In this document: positions 25,352 to 34,541 of the stretch, in pieces
How positions within the stretch are numbered: position 1 is the stretch's first letter
Layout: each line of letters starts with the position of its first letter
From: Variovorax sp. 679
GTDB taxonomy: Bacteria; Pseudomonadota; Gammaproteobacteria; Burkholderiales; Burkholderiaceae_C
Direction of reading: 5' to 3'
Assembly (NCBI RefSeq): GCF_003952185.1
Contig: NZ_RXFS01000003.1
Location: 1-64,000 of the forward strand
Length of the DNA stretch: 64,000 bases
Program-made: the position numbers and the translations under genes
The notes under the pieces: generated by a model
The model's database searches: none
What the model was told of the DNA's origin: nothing
Seen by the model: the letters and a program-made list of their open reading frames with translations, nothing else

Positions 25352-26548
25352 ATGACCCAGGAAACCCTCATCGCCGGTGTCGGCATGGTGCCTTTTGTGC
25401 GCCCTGGCCGCAGCGAACCCTATGACGTGATGGCGCAAAAGGCCGTGCAAGCGGCACTGGCCGATGCCCGCATCGACTACGGCCTCGTCGAGCAGGCCTT
25501 CGCAAGTTTCGTCTATGGCGACTCGTGCTCGGGCGAGCGCGCTCTCTACCGCGTCGGCATCACCGGCATCCCGATCACCAACGTGAACAACAATTGCGCG
25601 TCGGGCTCGTCGGCGCTGTTCCTGGCACGGCAGGCCATCTTGTCAGGTGTCTCGGAGTGCGCACTGGCGGTTGGCTTCGAGGAGATGCGGCCCGGCGCGT
25701 TGGACCGCATCTTTCCCACGCATGCGGACCCGCTCGAGCACCACCGCGCCAGTGTGATCGCTGCGATGGGACTCAGCGTGCAGGAGCAAGCACTGCCGCC
25801 CGCGCTGCTGATGTTCGGCTCTCAGCTCGAATGGGCTGCGCGTGAATTGCAGCTGACCGATGAGGTGTTCGCGCGCGTGGCCGTGAAGGCGCGCGCGCAT
25901 GCGAAACACAATCCCTTCGCGATCTTCCGCGATCCGCTGAGCGTGGATGAAGTCCTGGCCGCCCCAACCGTGTGGGGGCGCTTACGCAAGCTGTATGCCT
26001 GCGCACCAAGCTGCGGTGCCGCTGCGGTGATCCTGTGCAGCTCCGATTTCGCCCGGCGCCATGGCCTGCGCGCCGAGGTGTCGATCCTCGCTCATGAGAT
26101 GGGCAGCGACATCGCCACCGACCTTGACCCGCCCAATGTGCCCGATGCGTTGAGCCGAGCCGCCACGCGCCGTGTTGCGGATCGTGCCTACGCGCGCGCG
26201 GGGGTGGCGCCAACGGACATCGACGTCGCGGAGGTACACGATTGCTTCGTCAGTAACGAACTGCTCAGTTGCGCGAGCCTGGGCTTTTGTGCCGAAGAAG
26301 ATCTGGCCGGCTTCGTCCTAGAAGGGTGCAATACCTATGGTGGGCAAGTGGTGGTCTGCCCGTCGGGCGGGCTGCTGTCCAAGGGCCATCCGCTCGGCGC
26401 AACCGGGCTGGCGCAGATCACCGAGCTCGCTACGCAATTGCGCGGCCAGGCCGGCGTGCGGCAGGTCGAGGGCGCTCGCCTGGCCTTGCAGCACAACGGC
26501 GGATTGGGCACGGCGGTGTCGGTGGCCATCCTGCAGCGGCGTGATTGA
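25352..26548 (+). CDS. Catalytic SCP-x-type thiolase
   Basis: A 398-residue thiolase with the full set of active residues: Cys82 in NNNCASGSS, His296 in HDCF, and His346 in GHPLGATG. It should carry out thiolysis of a 3-ketoacyl-CoA; SCP-x-type thiolases accept branched or bulky substrates. It contrasts with the two Cys-less homologues upstream. It follows the ligase by 27 bp. Confidence 0.87.
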   Translation: MTQETLIAGVGMVPFVRPGRSEPYDVMAQKAVQAALADARIDYGLVEQAFASFVYGDSCSGERALYRVGITGIPITNVNNNCASGSSALFLARQAILSGVSECALAVGFEEMRPGALDRIFPTHADPLEHHRASVIAAMGLSVQEQALPPALLMFGSQLEWAARELQLTDEVFARVAVKARAHAKHNPFAIFRDPLSVDEVLAAPTVWGRLRKLYACAPSCGAAAVILCSSDFARRHGLRAEVSILAHEMGSDIATDLDPPNVPDALSRAATRRVADRAYARAGVAPTDIDVAEVHDCFVSNELLSCASLGFCAEEDLAGFVLEGCNTYGGQVVVCPSGGLLSKGHPLGATGLAQITELATQLRGQAGVRQVEGARLALQHNGGLGTAVSVAILQRRD

Positions 26549-26587
26549 CCCGAGATCGAACCGAAAGAGAAGAGAAAGAGAACCCGA

Positions 26588-27367
26588 ATGACTGCTCCTG
26601 TCGTGCTCGAACGCGACGGCCATGTGGCCGCCATCGTGCTGAACCGTCCCGAACAATCCAACGCCATCGACCCGGACGCGGCGCAGGCGTTGATCGGGTG
26701 CATCGATACGGTGGCGGCCGATGCGTCGGTCCGCGCCGTGGTGCTGCGCGCTACAGGCAGGCATTTCTGCGCCGGCGGCAGCATCGCGTTCTTCGATCAG
26801 GCCGGCGCGGCGCTGCCGGCGCTGCTGGAGCAATTCATCGGTCCGCTCCACGCCGCCATCCACAAGCTGGCGACGCTGCCGGTGCCGGTGATCAGTGCCG
26901 TCAACGGGCCGGTCGGCGGCGGCGGCATCGGCCTCGCGCTGTGCGCAGACATCGTGCTGGCCGCCGAATCGATGAAACTGCGCGGCGGCTACTCAGCCCT
27001 TGGGCTCACACCGGACGCCGGTTCCTCGTGGCTACTGGCGCGCCGTGCCGGCGCAGCACGCGCCAAACAAATCTTTTTCACGAACGCCCCGCTGTCGGTA
27101 CAGCAATGCCTGGCGTTCGGCATCGTCGACGAGATCGTCCCGGACGAAAAATTGGCGGCCCGCACGACAAGCCTCGCCCGTACTCTTTCGCAGGGCGCGA
27201 CGGGCGCGCTCGCGCGCATCAAGCGGCTGGTCGACGGAGCGAACGAACGGTCGCTGCTGGAGCAACTCGACATGGAGCATCGGCTGATGGTCGAGGCAGC
27301 CGCATCGGTCCATGTGGCCGAGGGCATTGCCGCTTTCCGGGAGAAGCGCGCCCCGCGCTTTACCTGA
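26588..27367 (+). CDS. Enoyl-CoA hydratase/isomerase family protein
   Basis: A 259-residue crotonase-fold protein with HFCAGGSIAFF (oxyanion and CoA-binding segment) and GPVGGGGIGLALCADIVLA. The substitution of D by S in the usual AGADL motif gives AGGSI, which is seen in paralogues of uncertain substrate. GAGAAAGAGAA precedes the start. Hydration or isomerisation of an enoyl-CoA is expected. Confidence 0.85.
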   Translation: MTAPVVLERDGHVAAIVLNRPEQSNAIDPDAAQALIGCIDTVAADASVRAVVLRATGRHFCAGGSIAFFDQAGAALPALLEQFIGPLHAAIHKLATLPVPVISAVNGPVGGGGIGLALCADIVLAAESMKLRGGYSALGLTPDAGSSWLLARRAGAARAKQIFFTNAPLSVQQCLAFGIVDEIVPDEKLAARTTSLARTLSQGATGALARIKRLVDGANERSLLEQLDMEHRLMVEAAASVHVAEGIAAFREKRAPRFT

Positions 27368-27406
27368 CGGCCTGTCCGGCTCTACGCAATCGCTGAAAGA
27401 TACTCC

Positions 27407-28213
27407 ATGCAAATGAACCTCGATTTCCACGGCCGCCATGTCTTCGTTTTCGGTGGCACCACCGGCATCAACTTCGGCATCGCGCAGGCCTTCGCACGGC
27501 AGGGCGCCGCCGTGACCGTCGCGAGCCGCAAGCAGGAGAACGTCGACAACGCCTGCCGAACGCTTTCCGACGTCGGTGGCCCGGTACATGGCGCGTGTGC
27601 CGACGTGCGCGATTTCGACGCGGTCGGCCGCGCGTTCGAGAGCGCGGTCGGACGATTCGGGCCGGTGGATGTACTCGTCTCGGGAGCGGCCGGCAACTTC
27701 CTGTGCGCGGCGCGGGACATGTCGTCGAACGGCTTTCGCGCGGTGGTCGATATCGATCTCGTCGGCACCTTCCATGTGCTGCGCCAAGCGCACGCACACC
27801 TGCGCAAGCCCGGCGCGGCAGTGATCAACATCACCGCGCCGCAGTCCTTCGTTCCGATGCGCTACCAGGCCCATGCCTGCGCAGCCAAGGCCGGCGTTGA
27901 TCAGTTGACGCGAGTGCTGGCGCTGGAATGGGGCGGCGAAGGTATTCGCGTCAACTCCATCTCGCCCGGCCCGATCGAAGGCACGGAGGGTTTCAGGAAG
28001 CTGATGGCGCCAACGCCGGAAGACCACGCCGCCGCGCGCGGCCACGTGCCGCTGCAACGCTTCGGCTCGCTCGATGACATCGCCAACCTCGCGCTATTCC
28101 TAGCTTCGCCCTATGCAAGCTACATCTCGGGTGCGCTGATCCCCTGCGATGGGGGTGGGGCCATCGAAAGCGTCAAGCCTGCGCTCGAGGCCGCGAGCCA
28201 AGCCGGCCTGTAG
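27407..28213 (+). CDS. SDR oxidoreductase, 2,4-dienoyl-CoA-reductase-like
   Basis: A 268-residue Rossmann protein: VFGGTTGINFGIA nucleotide loop, then VLVSGAAGNF. The segment YQAHACAAKAGVDQLTRVLALEWGGEGIRVNSISPGPI lacks the usual YxxxK tyrosine and instead fits the peroxisomal 2,4-dienoyl-CoA reductase subgroup. NADPH-dependent reduction of a dienoyl-CoA is the likely reaction, which would help with unsaturated intermediates. It is the last gene of the operon. Confidence 0.82.
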   Translation: MQMNLDFHGRHVFVFGGTTGINFGIAQAFARQGAAVTVASRKQENVDNACRTLSDVGGPVHGACADVRDFDAVGRAFESAVGRFGPVDVLVSGAAGNFLCAARDMSSNGFRAVVDIDLVGTFHVLRQAHAHLRKPGAAVINITAPQSFVPMRYQAHACAAKAGVDQLTRVLALEWGGEGIRVNSISPGPIEGTEGFRKLMAPTPEDHAAARGHVPLQRFGSLDDIANLALFLASPYASYISGALIPCDGGGAIESVKPALEAASQAGL

Positions 28214-28544
28214 GCGGCAAGCACCGAGATAACACATCCGCCGACGCGGGACTCCCGATGTCTTCAGGTCGATGAAGCGAACGCCGATACTTCACGCGCC
28301 AAAGGCATCGTAGGCTGTTTCTAGCCGCGGCCACTATCGACGCCGCGGCGCGTGTCTGTACAAGACATCCAAGTTCGAACCGTAGGGTTTCGACAATGCG
28401 CTGCACCAGCAGACTGAGCCCTTCAGTGTCCGTCGGACACCGATAGAAGTCGGCACCTTCCGCACCAATCTCGCGCGCGGTGCGGCAATGAGGGCCGAAT
28501 GTCAGAGCGCCGGACTACGCTCTGGAGCAGACACACTCACGACA
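28214..28544. other. Convergent intergenic region without an intact gene
   Basis: The 330 bp between the convergent SDR and ligase genes hold only short frames. A minus-strand frame at 28173-28450 (…ADFYRCPTDTEGLSLLVQRIVETLRFELG…) looks protein-like but is short, has no ribosome site and overlaps the SDR gene end; it may be a remnant. No terminator-like hairpin with a T-run was seen. Confidence 0.4.
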
Positions 28545-30164
28545 TCATTCGACGTCTTTCAGCAAACGTCGCAGCACCTTCCCCGCTCCCGCGGTCGGCA
28601 GTGCATCCAGGAAACGCACATGCCTGGGCGCCTTGTACGGTGCCATGTTGTCTCTGCACCAGACGATCAACTCATCGGCGGCCAGTTCGGTTCCCGCCTT
28701 CTTCACGACAAAGGCTTTCACTACCTCGCCTTTGTCCACGTCCGGCTGTGCGACCACCGCCACTTGGGAAATGGCCGGGTGCTTGATCAGAATGGTCTCG
28801 ACTTCCTCGGGGAACACCGGATACCCCGACACCTTGATCATTTCCTTGAAGCGCCCCATGAAGGTGAGATAGCCATCGGCGTCCATGCGCCCCATGTCGC
28901 CGGTGTGCACCCAGCCGTCGCGCAACGTGGCGGCGGTAGCTTCGGGGTTGTTGAAGTAGCCCTTAAAAACGCCGGGACTGGTCAGCACGATCTCTCCCTG
29001 CTCGCCCGCTGCCAGCGCATCGCCGGTGTCCGGGTCGAGGATGCGTATCACCACCCCCGGCACCGCCAAGCCCACCGTGCCCCAACGGATGGCGTTGGTC
29101 GGCATGTAGGTGTCGCAGCTATGGGTTTCCGACAAACCGTAGGCAGCCTCGCGCGCATGGGCGTTCGGAGCGAAGCTCTTCCACTGCAGGGCCAGCGCTT
29201 CGGTGAAGGCGATGCCGAAGCTGGTGACTGTGTTCTTGCTCAGGCTGGACAGATCGAATCGGGTGATATCGGGCTGCTGCATGCAGGCCGCGTTCATGGG
29301 TGCGATGCTGTACCACGCCGTGATTCGGTAGCGGTCGATGGCCTGCAGCGTGGCACGCGGCTCGAAACGATGCAGCAGCACGGCGGTGTCTCCGCAGAGC
29401 ACCGGTACGTTCACGCCGGTCAACATACCGGCGACGTGGTACATCGGTGCGACGCATAGCTGTGTGTCATCCCGCTCCACCCCCATGGCGAAGGCCGAAG
29501 TACGCGTCTTGTACAGCGCATTGCCATAGGTGAGCATCGCGCCCTTGGGCAGCCCCGTGGTGCCTGACGTGTAGAGCATCAGCGCCAGATCATCCATGTC
29601 CAGTTCGACGGAGGCGGGTCTGGCGCTGCCGGACATCACGGCCAGAAAGTCTTCGCAGTCCGTCGGCACAACGCGCGCGTCTTCACGCGCCGTACTCAGT
29701 TCGGCGGGCAGGTCCAGTGTCGGCTGCGCGGGCAGCAGGTCGGCATAGTGCACTATGAACACGTGCGCCAGCGTGCTCACTGGCTTCACCTTCTGCACCA
29801 CCGGCAAGAGGGCCGCTGCCGCCACGATCACCCGCGCGTTCAGGTCGTTCACCTGATAGGCCAGTTCATGCTCCTTGTTCAGCGGTCCGTTGGGGCACAC
29901 GACGGCACCGATCTTCTGAATGCCGTAGTGCGCTACGACGTACTGCGGGCAATTGCCGAGGAACAGCACCACCGGATCGCCCTTCTTCACGCCAAGGGCC
30001 TGCAGGCGGGCGGCGAAGGCATCGCTGGCACGATCCAGGTCGGACCAACTCAGCACGGTGCCGTACCAAACCAGGGCAGCGGCATCGGGCCGTTCTCGCG
30101 CATGCATGCGCAGGTACTCGTGCAGGGGCTGGATCGGGCAGGCGGGCAGGGCTGTTTTCACCAT
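28545..30164 (-). CDS. AMP-forming acyl-CoA ligase
   Basis: A 539-residue ANL ligase: LMLYTSGTTGLPKGAMLTY near 195, YGLSETHSCDTYMP near 335, VHTGDMGRMDADGYL and the hinge MGRFKEMIKVSGYPVFPEE near 440, catalytic Lys in GAGKVLRR. The open frame extends upstream through the preceding gene's end; ATG 30162-30164 is chosen because the family N-terminus (PIQPLHEYLRMHARERPDA) follows. It lies 13 bp after the molybdoenzyme gene and is the last gene of the minus-strand operon. Confidence 0.85.
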   Translation of the reverse strand: MVKTALPACPIQPLHEYLRMHARERPDAAALVWYGTVLSWSDLDRASDAFAARLQALGVKKGDPVVLFLGNCPQYVVAHYGIQKIGAVVCPNGPLNKEHELAYQVNDLNARVIVAAAALLPVVQKVKPVSTLAHVFIVHYADLLPAQPTLDLPAELSTAREDARVVPTDCEDFLAVMSGSARPASVELDMDDLALMLYTSGTTGLPKGAMLTYGNALYKTRTSAFAMGVERDDTQLCVAPMYHVAGMLTGVNVPVLCGDTAVLLHRFEPRATLQAIDRYRITAWYSIAPMNAACMQQPDITRFDLSSLSKNTVTSFGIAFTEALALQWKSFAPNAHAREAAYGLSETHSCDTYMPTNAIRWGTVGLAVPGVVIRILDPDTGDALAAGEQGEIVLTSPGVFKGYFNNPEATAATLRDGWVHTGDMGRMDADGYLTFMGRFKEMIKVSGYPVFPEEVETILIKHPAISQVAVVAQPDVDKGEVVKAFVVKKAGTELAADELIVWCRDNMAPYKAPRHVRFLDALPTAGAGKVLRRLLKDVE

Positions 30165-30177
30165 GTCGATACTCTCT

Positions 30178-32490
30178 TTATGTCTTGGGGATGATGGCCG
30201 GCGGATCGAAGCAGGTCGTCGCCGGCGGTACGCCGGCGAAGCGCTCGATCTCGACGAGGCATGAATTGGCCGTGCTGCCCTGCGCGATCTCCGAAGTTCC
30301 GAAGTCGCGCGTGAGTACATTGGCGTTGCCATGCTTGTCGAGGGAGATGCCGTCGCCGTCTTCCGGCGACAGGTCCAGCCAGGCGCCGGTGGCCATCTGC
30401 AGCACACCCGGGATCACAGCATCGGAAACCACCGCCCCCGCAAGGCAGCTGCCTCGCGTGTTGAACACCCGGACGATCATCCCGGTCTCGATGTTCCGGC
30501 TTGCCGCATCGACCGGGTGAATCCGTATCGGCTCCCGCTCGGAGATCTTCAACTTCCGGCTGTGCGGCGCGTGGTCGTACTGGCTGTGCAGCTTGGAGCT
30601 CGGCTGGTTCGACAGCAGGTGCAAGGGAAACGCCTGCGCCTGGGTCGCGCCCAGCCATTCTTGCGGCTCGATCCAGACCGGATGCCCCGGCTGCCCCTCT
30701 ATGCCGAAGTCGCGGATGGTCTGCGAGAAGAGTTCGATGCGGCCCGACGGCGTGCGCAAAGGCTTGCCAACCGGGTCATGGATGAACTCCGAGAAGACCG
30801 CCGCGGACTCCTGCGTCGGCACCTCGACCATTCCCTTCGCCCAGAACTCATCGAACGTCGGAAGCTTCAGGCCCTGCTCGTCGCCTTGCTCCTTGATCTG
30901 CGCATAGAACGAGCGCAGCCAATCCTCCTCCGTCTTCCCCCCCGTGAATTCTTCGAGGCATCCCAGCCGGGTGGCGAGCTCGGAGAAGACCTCGTAGTCG
31001 TTCCGCGCATCCGCATGGGGTTTCGCATGCGCTGCGGAGGCGATGACAAAAGGATCGCTGCTGGTGCCCACGATGTCGTTTCGCTCGTACGCCACGGTGG
31101 TGGGAAACACGATGTCTGCATGCTTGGCCGTCGCCGTCCACCAGGGCTCGTTGACGATGATGGTTTCCGGCACCGCCCATGCCTTGCGAAGACGGTTCAA
31201 GTCCTGATGGTGATGAAAGGGGTTACCCCCCGCCCAATAGATCAGCCGTGTGTCGGGGTAAGTGAGCGTTTGGCCGTTGTAGCGAAACGACTGCCCCTTG
31301 TTGAGCAGCATGTCCGCGATCCGGGCCACGGGGATAAACGAAGACACGGGGTTCCTGCCCTGCGGCAGTGCGGGAATCTTCACCGTGATCGACTCAAGAC
31401 CGATGCCGTTGACGGCGGCATAGCCGAAGCCGAATCCACCGCCCTCCAGACCGATCTGGCCGATCATCGACGCCAGCACGACCGTCATCCAGTACGGCTG
31501 CTCCCCGTTCTCGGCCCGCTGTACAGACCACGACATAGTGATCATGGTCCGGTGCCGCGCCATATCGCGCGCCAGCTGCGCGATTTCCTGCGCCGGCACG
31601 CGGCAGATGGATGATGCCCACTGCGGTGTCTTCGCAATGCCGTCGGACAGTCCCAGCAGGTAGGCACGGAACTGGTCGTAGCCGACCGTGTACCGGGCCA
31701 GGAATGACCGGTTCGCGAGGTTCTCGGTTTCCAGCACGTAGGCCAGCCCCAGCATCAGCGCCACATCGGTTTGCGGACGGATGGGCACCCATTCGCAGGG
31801 CACGCTTGTGTCGTCCCGGATCGGGCTTATCGAGACCAGGCGCACACCCGCCTGAGCGAGCTGCCCGAGCGTGTCGCGATAGCGATGCCGTGTGACGCCA
31901 CCGGCATTCACCTGCGCGTTCTTTTCCGGCAGCCCCCCGAAGGTGACCAGCAGCCGGGTGTGGCCGATCATGGACTTGAACGAGGTGTGCCGACCCGCGA
32001 GGCTGTGCATCGAGCCGACCACGCGCGGGATGATCACCTCCCCGGCGCCGTAACTATAGGAGTTGATCGATCGCGTATAGCCGCCTAGCAGGTTCAGGAA
32101 GCGATGGATCTGGCTCTGCGCATGGTTGAACCGGCCGGCACTGGCCCACCCGTAGGAGCCGCCGAAGATCGCCGTATTGCCGTGCGTCGCGCGCACCCTG
32201 TCCAGCTGCGCGGCGGCCATGTCGAGCGCGGTCTTCCAGTCGACCTCGACGAAGGGCTCGCGCCCGCGGCCCGCACCGCTCGCACGATGCTGCTTCTCGA
32301 GGAACGATTGCCGGACAGCGGGCGCGGCCACCCTCGGCCCCGTGTGCGAGCCGTCCAGGCCCTCCCAGACCGGCGCCGGCGCGGGATCGCCCGACCAGGA
32401 CCGGATGCCGGACACCCTCCCCTGGTTCACGGACACGCTATAGGTGCCCCAGTGCGTGGAGACCACGCGGTTCTCTTGGACAGGCAGCAT
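30178..32490 (-). CDS. Molybdopterin oxidoreductase, BisC/TorA-like, no Fe-S domain
   Basis: A 770-residue protein of the DMSO-reductase family, beginning directly with HWGTYSVSV and lacking both a TAT signal and the N-terminal CxxCxxxC cluster motif, as in cytoplasmic biotin-sulfoxide reductase. Family blocks are visible: SYGWASAGRFNHAQSQIHRFLN, IYWAGGNPFHHHQDLNRL, and the C-terminal dinucleotide-binding domain (HLLSNQPSSKLHSQYDHAP). It presumably reduces an S- or N-oxide or hydroxylates a substrate in the cytoplasm. AGGAG precedes ATG 32490. Its place between an MFS transporter and a CoA ligase is unusual for BisC. Confidence 0.82.
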   Translation of the reverse strand: MLPVQENRVVSTHWGTYSVSVNQGRVSGIRSWSGDPAPAPVWEGLDGSHTGPRVAAPAVRQSFLEKQHRASGAGRGREPFVEVDWKTALDMAAAQLDRVRATHGNTAIFGGSYGWASAGRFNHAQSQIHRFLNLLGGYTRSINSYSYGAGEVIIPRVVGSMHSLAGRHTSFKSMIGHTRLLVTFGGLPEKNAQVNAGGVTRHRYRDTLGQLAQAGVRLVSISPIRDDTSVPCEWVPIRPQTDVALMLGLAYVLETENLANRSFLARYTVGYDQFRAYLLGLSDGIAKTPQWASSICRVPAQEIAQLARDMARHRTMITMSWSVQRAENGEQPYWMTVVLASMIGQIGLEGGGFGFGYAAVNGIGLESITVKIPALPQGRNPVSSFIPVARIADMLLNKGQSFRYNGQTLTYPDTRLIYWAGGNPFHHHQDLNRLRKAWAVPETIIVNEPWWTATAKHADIVFPTTVAYERNDIVGTSSDPFVIASAAHAKPHADARNDYEVFSELATRLGCLEEFTGGKTEEDWLRSFYAQIKEQGDEQGLKLPTFDEFWAKGMVEVPTQESAAVFSEFIHDPVGKPLRTPSGRIELFSQTIRDFGIEGQPGHPVWIEPQEWLGATQAQAFPLHLLSNQPSSKLHSQYDHAPHSRKLKISEREPIRIHPVDAASRNIETGMIVRVFNTRGSCLAGAVVSDAVIPGVLQMATGAWLDLSPEDGDGISLDKHGNANVLTRDFGTSEIAQGSTANSCLVEIERFAGVPPATTCFDPPAIIPKT

Positions 32491-32507
32491 GAACGGCTCC
32501 TGCGGAC

Positions 32508-33959
32508 TCAGGCTGCCGCCCGGCTGGAGGCCAGCGGCGGCGGCGCCTCGCCCTGCCCTCGGCCGAGTTCTTCATCGGCCACGGCTTCCAGCGAACGGTT
32601 AGTGGTGCGCGGGCCGAACAGCAGCACGGGGATGGCGAAGACGATGTAGATCGCGGCAGCCGTCCACGTCACATACTTCAAGCCACCTGCGGACACCAGT
32701 GCCGCGCCCATCACGCCGGAGACCGCGCCGCCGACCCGGGCCCCCGACATCACGATGCCGTTGCCCAGGGCGCGCAACTGCGTGGGCATCGTCTCGGGGA
32801 TGTAGGTGTAGTAGGCATTGAGGACGAATCCGGCGAAGACGGTGAGGATGCCGCCGATGATGGATACAGCCCAGTAGCCGGTGGACATGCCCAAAGCTGC
32901 CAGAGTGAGCGCCGCGAACACGGACATGAAGAGGATGGTGTTCTTGCGCTCCCAGCGATCCAGAAATCGCATGGCGAGGAAAGGCATGGCGCCGTAGACC
33001 ACGGTCCAGATGAACAGGATGAAATACGCGTCCTTCTGCGCGTACTTGAGGTCGTACACCAGTGCGTAGATGCTCCAGTTCGCCCAGGTGTAGTACGCGA
33101 GGTAGACCCCGAAATAGGAAACGAAGAGCACGGCCAGGTTGCGTAACACGGACCTGTTCTGGAACAGGTCGCGCAACGTCGGCTGCGCTGCGGCGTACGG
33201 TACAGCCGACACCTGGGGCGTGGCGAGCGGGCCCTGGCGCAGCGCACGCGCTTCCAGCCGGCTGACGATCTTCTCGGCGCGGTCGACTTGTCCGCGTGCC
33301 ACGCACCAGCGCACCGACTCCGGCAGGCAGAAGTGCACCAGCGGGGCGATCAGCAGACCGATGCCGCCTGCGAGGAACAGGTGACGCCAGGTGTCCGGCC
33401 CGCCGGTCGGCAGGTAGAACATGGCCAGCGCCGCCGCAAGCACTGCCGCAGCAGTGAGCCCCATCGTCACGACCGACAGGAAGCGCCCGCGCGCGCCGCT
33501 TGGAAACATCTCGGAGACGTAGACCAGCAGCACCGACGTGGCCGCCTGCACTCCGAGGCCGGTGATGAAGCGGGAGCCCAGGATCAGTTCGTACCCGGGC
33601 ACGAAGGCGGTCGCCACCACGCCGAGCGAATACATGACCGTGCCCCACACCAATACCGGGCGACGCCCCCATCTGTCCGAGAGCCAGCCGCCGACGAGCG
33701 CGCCGATCACCATGCCTACGTAGAAGGCGCTGCTGATGAAGCCGATCTGCTCGGTGCTCATGCCGGTGTGCGCCTTGATGGTCGGACTGGCATAGGCAAA
33801 GATGGCGTTGTCGTAGTACTCCAGCATCATGTTGAGCGCCAGCAGAGCGGCCCAGACGTAATGCAGCCGCATCGTGGGCAGGCGGTCGAATCGCGCCAGC
33901 AAGAACGAAGGGGCGATTCCGGCAGAGGTTGGCCTCGTCTCGTCAATACGGTTCATCAT
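32508..33959 (-). CDS. MFS transporter (sugar/aromatic-acid porter type)
   Basis: A 483-residue protein with twelve predicted membrane segments. The loop motif GGWLSDRWGRRPVL after segment 2 and RFITGLGVQAATSVLLVYVSEMFPSGARGR in the first half, repeated as MRFLDRWERKNTIL and YIPETMPTQLRALG in the second, are typical of proton-coupled aromatic-acid and sugar porters. It probably imports the substrate of this operon. Start at ATG 33959 after GGAGACAA. Confidence 0.85.
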   Translation of the reverse strand: MMNRIDETRPTSAGIAPSFLLARFDRLPTMRLHYVWAALLALNMMLEYYDNAIFAYASPTIKAHTGMSTEQIGFISSAFYVGMVIGALVGGWLSDRWGRRPVLVWGTVMYSLGVVATAFVPGYELILGSRFITGLGVQAATSVLLVYVSEMFPSGARGRFLSVVTMGLTAAAVLAAALAMFYLPTGGPDTWRHLFLAGGIGLLIAPLVHFCLPESVRWCVARGQVDRAEKIVSRLEARALRQGPLATPQVSAVPYAAAQPTLRDLFQNRSVLRNLAVLFVSYFGVYLAYYTWANWSIYALVYDLKYAQKDAYFILFIWTVVYGAMPFLAMRFLDRWERKNTILFMSVFAALTLAALGMSTGYWAVSIIGGILTVFAGFVLNAYYTYIPETMPTQLRALGNGIVMSGARVGGAVSGVMGAALVSAGGLKYVTWTAAAIYIVFAIPVLLFGPRTTNRSLEAVADEELGRGQGEAPPPLASSRAAA

Positions 33960-34072
33960 TTGTCTCCATCAGCGTTTCATCTGTTGTCTGGTTTTGTGCT
34001 GTGCCGCCACGCCCACGGAACACGCGGACGCAGCCATCCCCCGCATGCGGGGCGATGCGCTCTTCGTGGAAA

Positions 34073-34095
34073 GGCCGCGGCTGATGCCCGCGGCC
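34073..34095 (-). terminator. Possible weak terminator after the RidA gene
   Basis: On the minus strand GGCCGCGG and CCGCGGCC form an 8-bp all-GC stem around a 7-base loop, followed only by TTT. A perfect 14-bp palindrome, CCCCGCATGCGGGG, lies 20 bp further at 34039-34052. These may terminate or attenuate transcription between RidA and the MFS gene. Confidence 0.35.
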
Positions 34096-34108
34096 TGCAG
34101 GCCGGGGC

Positions 34109-34519
34109 CTAGTCTGCGCCGCAGCCGACCACAGCGACCGCGCGGACCTCGACCAGGTACGCCGGGTGGGCCAACTGGGTCACGCCCACCCCGGTCCACG
34201 ACGGGTAGCGGTCGGGCAGGAACTCGTCCTTGACCTTGGCGAACGCCTGGATGTCCGGGCCTTGCATGTCCATGTGGAAGGTCATGATCTCGACGACATC
34301 GGCCAGTGTGGCGCCGGCCTCCTCGAGGACGGCTTTGAGGTTCTGGAATGCCAGCCGGGCCTGCGCGGCCATGCCCTGGCCGGGCTTGCCCGTCGCCACG
34401 TCGAAACCGACCTGGCCGGACACCCAGACCATGTCGCCCACACGGGTGGCCGACGAGAAATGCAGCTGGTCGTAGTGCTTCGCCTTGACGGACGCGGGGT
34501 TGATCATTTGTCGCTTCAT
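34109..34519 (-). CDS. RidA family protein (YjgF/YER057c/UK114)
   Basis: A 136-residue RidA-fold protein: GDMVWVSGQVGFDVATG, AFQNLKAVLEEAGATLADVV, and the C-terminal ELAHPAYLVEVRAVA-like block with the conserved Glu and Arg around VEVRA. RidA proteins hydrolyse reactive enamine/imine intermediates or related deaminated products. ATG 34519 has AGGAG upstream. It follows the phytanoyl-CoA-dioxygenase-like gene by 22 bp. Confidence 0.85.
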   Translation of the reverse strand: MKRQMINPASVKAKHYDQLHFSSATRVGDMVWVSGQVGFDVATGKPGQGMAAQARLAFQNLKAVLEEAGATLADVVEIMTFHMDMQGPDIQAFAKVKDEFLPDRYPSWTGVGVTQLAHPAYLVEVRAVAVVGCGAD

Positions 34520-34541
34520 GGTGGTGGTACTCCTGGTGATG

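Noticed and set aside
30165..30407. Upstream extension of the CoA-ligase frame at 28545
   Set aside because: It lies inside the molybdoenzyme gene and does not resemble ligase sequence.
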